DNA from: Porticoccaceae bacterium
Lineage (GTDB): Bacteria > Pseudomonadota > Gammaproteobacteria > Pseudomonadales > Porticoccaceae
Assembly (NCBI GenBank): GCA_019090225.1
Contig: JAHRWI010000305.1
Location: 1-7,514 of the forward strand
Direction of reading: 5' to 3'
DNA: 7,514 nucleotides
Positions 6,520 through 7,514 of this stretch are shown one piece after another. The notes under the pieces were generated by a model that did no database searches, was not told the origin of the DNA, and was given only the letters and a program-made list of their open reading frames with translations. The translations under genes were made by a program, and so were the position numbers. Numbering within the stretch: the stretch's first letter is position 1; each line of letters starts with the position of its first letter.

Positions 6520-6544
6520 TAAGATCAAATATATCATGATCTTA
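6520..6544. repeat. 8-bp inverted repeat in the divergent region
   Basis: TAAGATCA (6520-6527) and TGATCTTA (6537-6544), perfect arms with a 9-base AT-rich centre. Too AT-rich and without a T-run for a terminator; may be a dimer-binding operator. Chance occurrence cannot be excluded. Confidence 0.35.
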
Positions 6545-6626
6545 AACCTATAGGACTTGTTTGAAGTGTCAGTTCAGTTCATCATCCAAGAAATACAATA
6601 AGCAATCTGCATACAAAAATGGCGCT

Positions 6627-6654
6627 TAGACAAGTGCTTTTGTGAAATTACATT
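6627..6654 (+). promoter_or_regulatory. Promoter candidate for the AraC-type regulator
   Basis: TAGACA (6627-6632; five of six to TTGACA) and TACATT (6649-6654; four of six to TATAAT), 16 bases apart. The start would be near 6661 with a leader of about 75 bases. Tentative. Confidence 0.3.
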
Positions 6655-6737
6655 CTGATGGATTCAGAAAAATAAAAGCGGCGCTCCACAATGCCACCAC
6701 CTTCGTCTCGTCAGCTTGATATCTGTGGAAATTAATA

Positions 6738-7514
6738 ATGGCAACACTGCCTGACACCAAGGACGCTCTGACATTATCCAAACCTCTACAGTCGGTAGGG
6801 CCTGGCGGTTATTATGTTTCCTCCAGCTATGCCAATCTAGTGCTCCACACTCTGGGTGGCGGTGATGAAATAACAGACTGCTTTAAACGCCACGGTATCG
6901 CTCTCGACTTACTCGAAAACCCAACCGCAAAAATAGAATTTGAAGCGCTGCATGAAGCCGTTTTTGAATTAATAGAAAAACTCCATATAAAAGAAGCTGG
7001 ACTTTCTATAGGCACAAAAATTCATATCTCCAGCCACGGCACCATCGGCATGGCTGTAATTAGCGCAACAACCGTTGGCCAGGCCATTAAAGATGCCGCC
7101 AAATACTATAAAACCGCGATAAATTTTTGTGATTTAAAAGTCTACTATGAAGAAGATTCGGTAATTCTTGAGATCGTCGAGACCTATGACAAGCCCGAGC
7201 TACGAGCCATTGTCGTCGAAGCCATGATGCTAACCCTGCACAATGCTCTGGAATTTGTCAGTGGCAAAAAGCTCACCTGTAGCAAAGTGATTTTCGGTTA
7301 TCCGGCACCGGATTACGCCGCCGACTATAATGAGTATTTCTCTGGCGAAATCGAATTCTCTGGCACCCAGCACAAAATGATTTTGCCAAAAGATGTTTTG
7401 GATATGCGCTGCATCACCGCCGACGAACATATCCATCGCCTCGCAGAAGAACAGCTGCAGCAAAAAATGCAGGAAATCCGCGACAACAACTTAACCGTCC
7501 AACACGTGCTCTAC
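6738..7514 (+). CDS. AraC-family transcriptional regulator, partial (C-terminal DNA-binding domain beyond window)
   Basis: 259 codons are open to the right edge. The start is the first ATG after an in-frame stop at 6717-6719, with GGAA seven bases upstream. The visible part corresponds to the N-terminal effector domain of the OruR/ArgR-like AraC group (Arabinose_bd type), which normally spans about 200 residues before two helix-turn-helix motifs; full proteins are about 330-350 residues, so roughly 80 are missing. Recognisable stretches are SSSYANLVL near the start, EFEALHEAVFELIEK and the glycine-rich LGIG-like AGLSIG followed by HISSHGTIGMAVISATTVGQAI, typical of this family. The end (EEQLQQKMQEIRDN) is a helical linker. 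It is divergent from pmoC and likely controls it, perhaps responding to substrate or an oxidation product; that is inference. Confidence 0.85.
   Translation, partial: MATLPDTKDALTLSKPLQSVGPGGYYVSSSYANLVLHTLGGGDEITDCFKRHGIALDLLENPTAKIEFEALHEAVFELIEKLHIKEAGLSIGTKIHISSHGTIGMAVISATTVGQAIKDAAKYYKTAINFCDLKVYYEEDSVILEIVETYDKPELRAIVVEAMMLTLHNALEFVSGKKLTCSKVIFGYPAPDYAADYNEYFSGEIEFSGTQHKMILPKDVLDMRCITADEHIHRLAEEQLQQKMQEIRDNNLTVQHVLY

Larger units (their letters stand above)
6080..6737. other. Divergent intergenic regulatory region
   Basis: 658 bases between pmoC and the AraC-type gene with no convincing open frame on either strand. It holds a 13-bp direct repeat pair, an 8-bp inverted repeat, and promoter candidates for each direction. 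Roughly 6300-6670 is AT-rich, as expected of a regulatory spacer. I see no RNA gene, insertion sequence or sigma54 promoter. Confidence 0.7.

Noticed and set aside
6827..7463. Minus-strand open frames opposite the regulator (62 and 77 codons)
   Set aside because: They lie opposite a continuous 259-codon AraC-type frame and show no recognisable features.
1..7514. Mobile elements, CRISPR arrays, tRNA or rRNA genes
   Set aside because: No transposase, terminal repeats, regular repeat-spacer array or tRNA/rRNA-like sequence was seen on either strand.

Overview
The window carries a copper membrane monooxygenase (CuMMO; particulate methane/ammonia/hydrocarbon monooxygenase superfamily) locus in pmoC-pmoA-pmoB order on the minus strand. 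Moderate base composition, the divergent AraC/OruR-type regulator and the protein sequences suggest a gammaproteobacterium, possibly marine and related to hydrocarbon-oxidising lineages. The organism is an inference; no ribosomal or housekeeping marker is present.

Layout, right to left along the minus-strand transcript. At 6738-7514 (+) a truncated AraC-family regulator is divergent from the operon. The 658-base divergent region (6080-6737) holds a pair of 13-bp direct repeats exactly 21 bp apart, the classical geometry of an AraC-type operator, just upstream of a weak promoter candidate for pmoC. pmoC (5285-6079) is followed by a 160-base gap with a perfect 14-bp intrinsic terminator and, directly behind its T-tract, a good sigma70-like promoter reading into pmoA. 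Then come pmoA (4330-5124), pmoB (3028-4305), a 221-aa membrane-anchored periplasmic protein of unknown function (2296-2961), a 559-aa membrane-anchored two-domain multicopper oxidase (574-2253), and the start of a secreted cupredoxin-domain protein with a Met/His-rich repeat (587 to beyond the left edge; overlaps the oxidase gene by 14 bases).

All copper ligands known from methanotroph pMMO can be located: in PmoB the mature N-terminal His and the HVH pair, in PmoC the Asp-His-His site and the Asn-His-His site. The enzyme is therefore probably active. PmoA departs from the methane and ammonia enzymes at several normally conserved stretches, so the substrate is more likely a short alkane, alkene or other small molecule than can be read from the sequence; this is inference.

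The downstream genes form an extracytoplasmic copper-protein set. The 221-aa protein is predicted to start with His-Gly after signal cleavage, as PmoB does. The oxidase has a full set of eight trinuclear-cluster histidines and one type 1 site. The last protein has a type 1 copper signature behind a Met/His copper-binding tail. They may deliver copper, oxidise Cu(I), or carry electrons for the monooxygenase. Points most worth checking are the terminator-promoter switch between pmoC and pmoA, the 21-bp-spaced operator, and the accessory trio.
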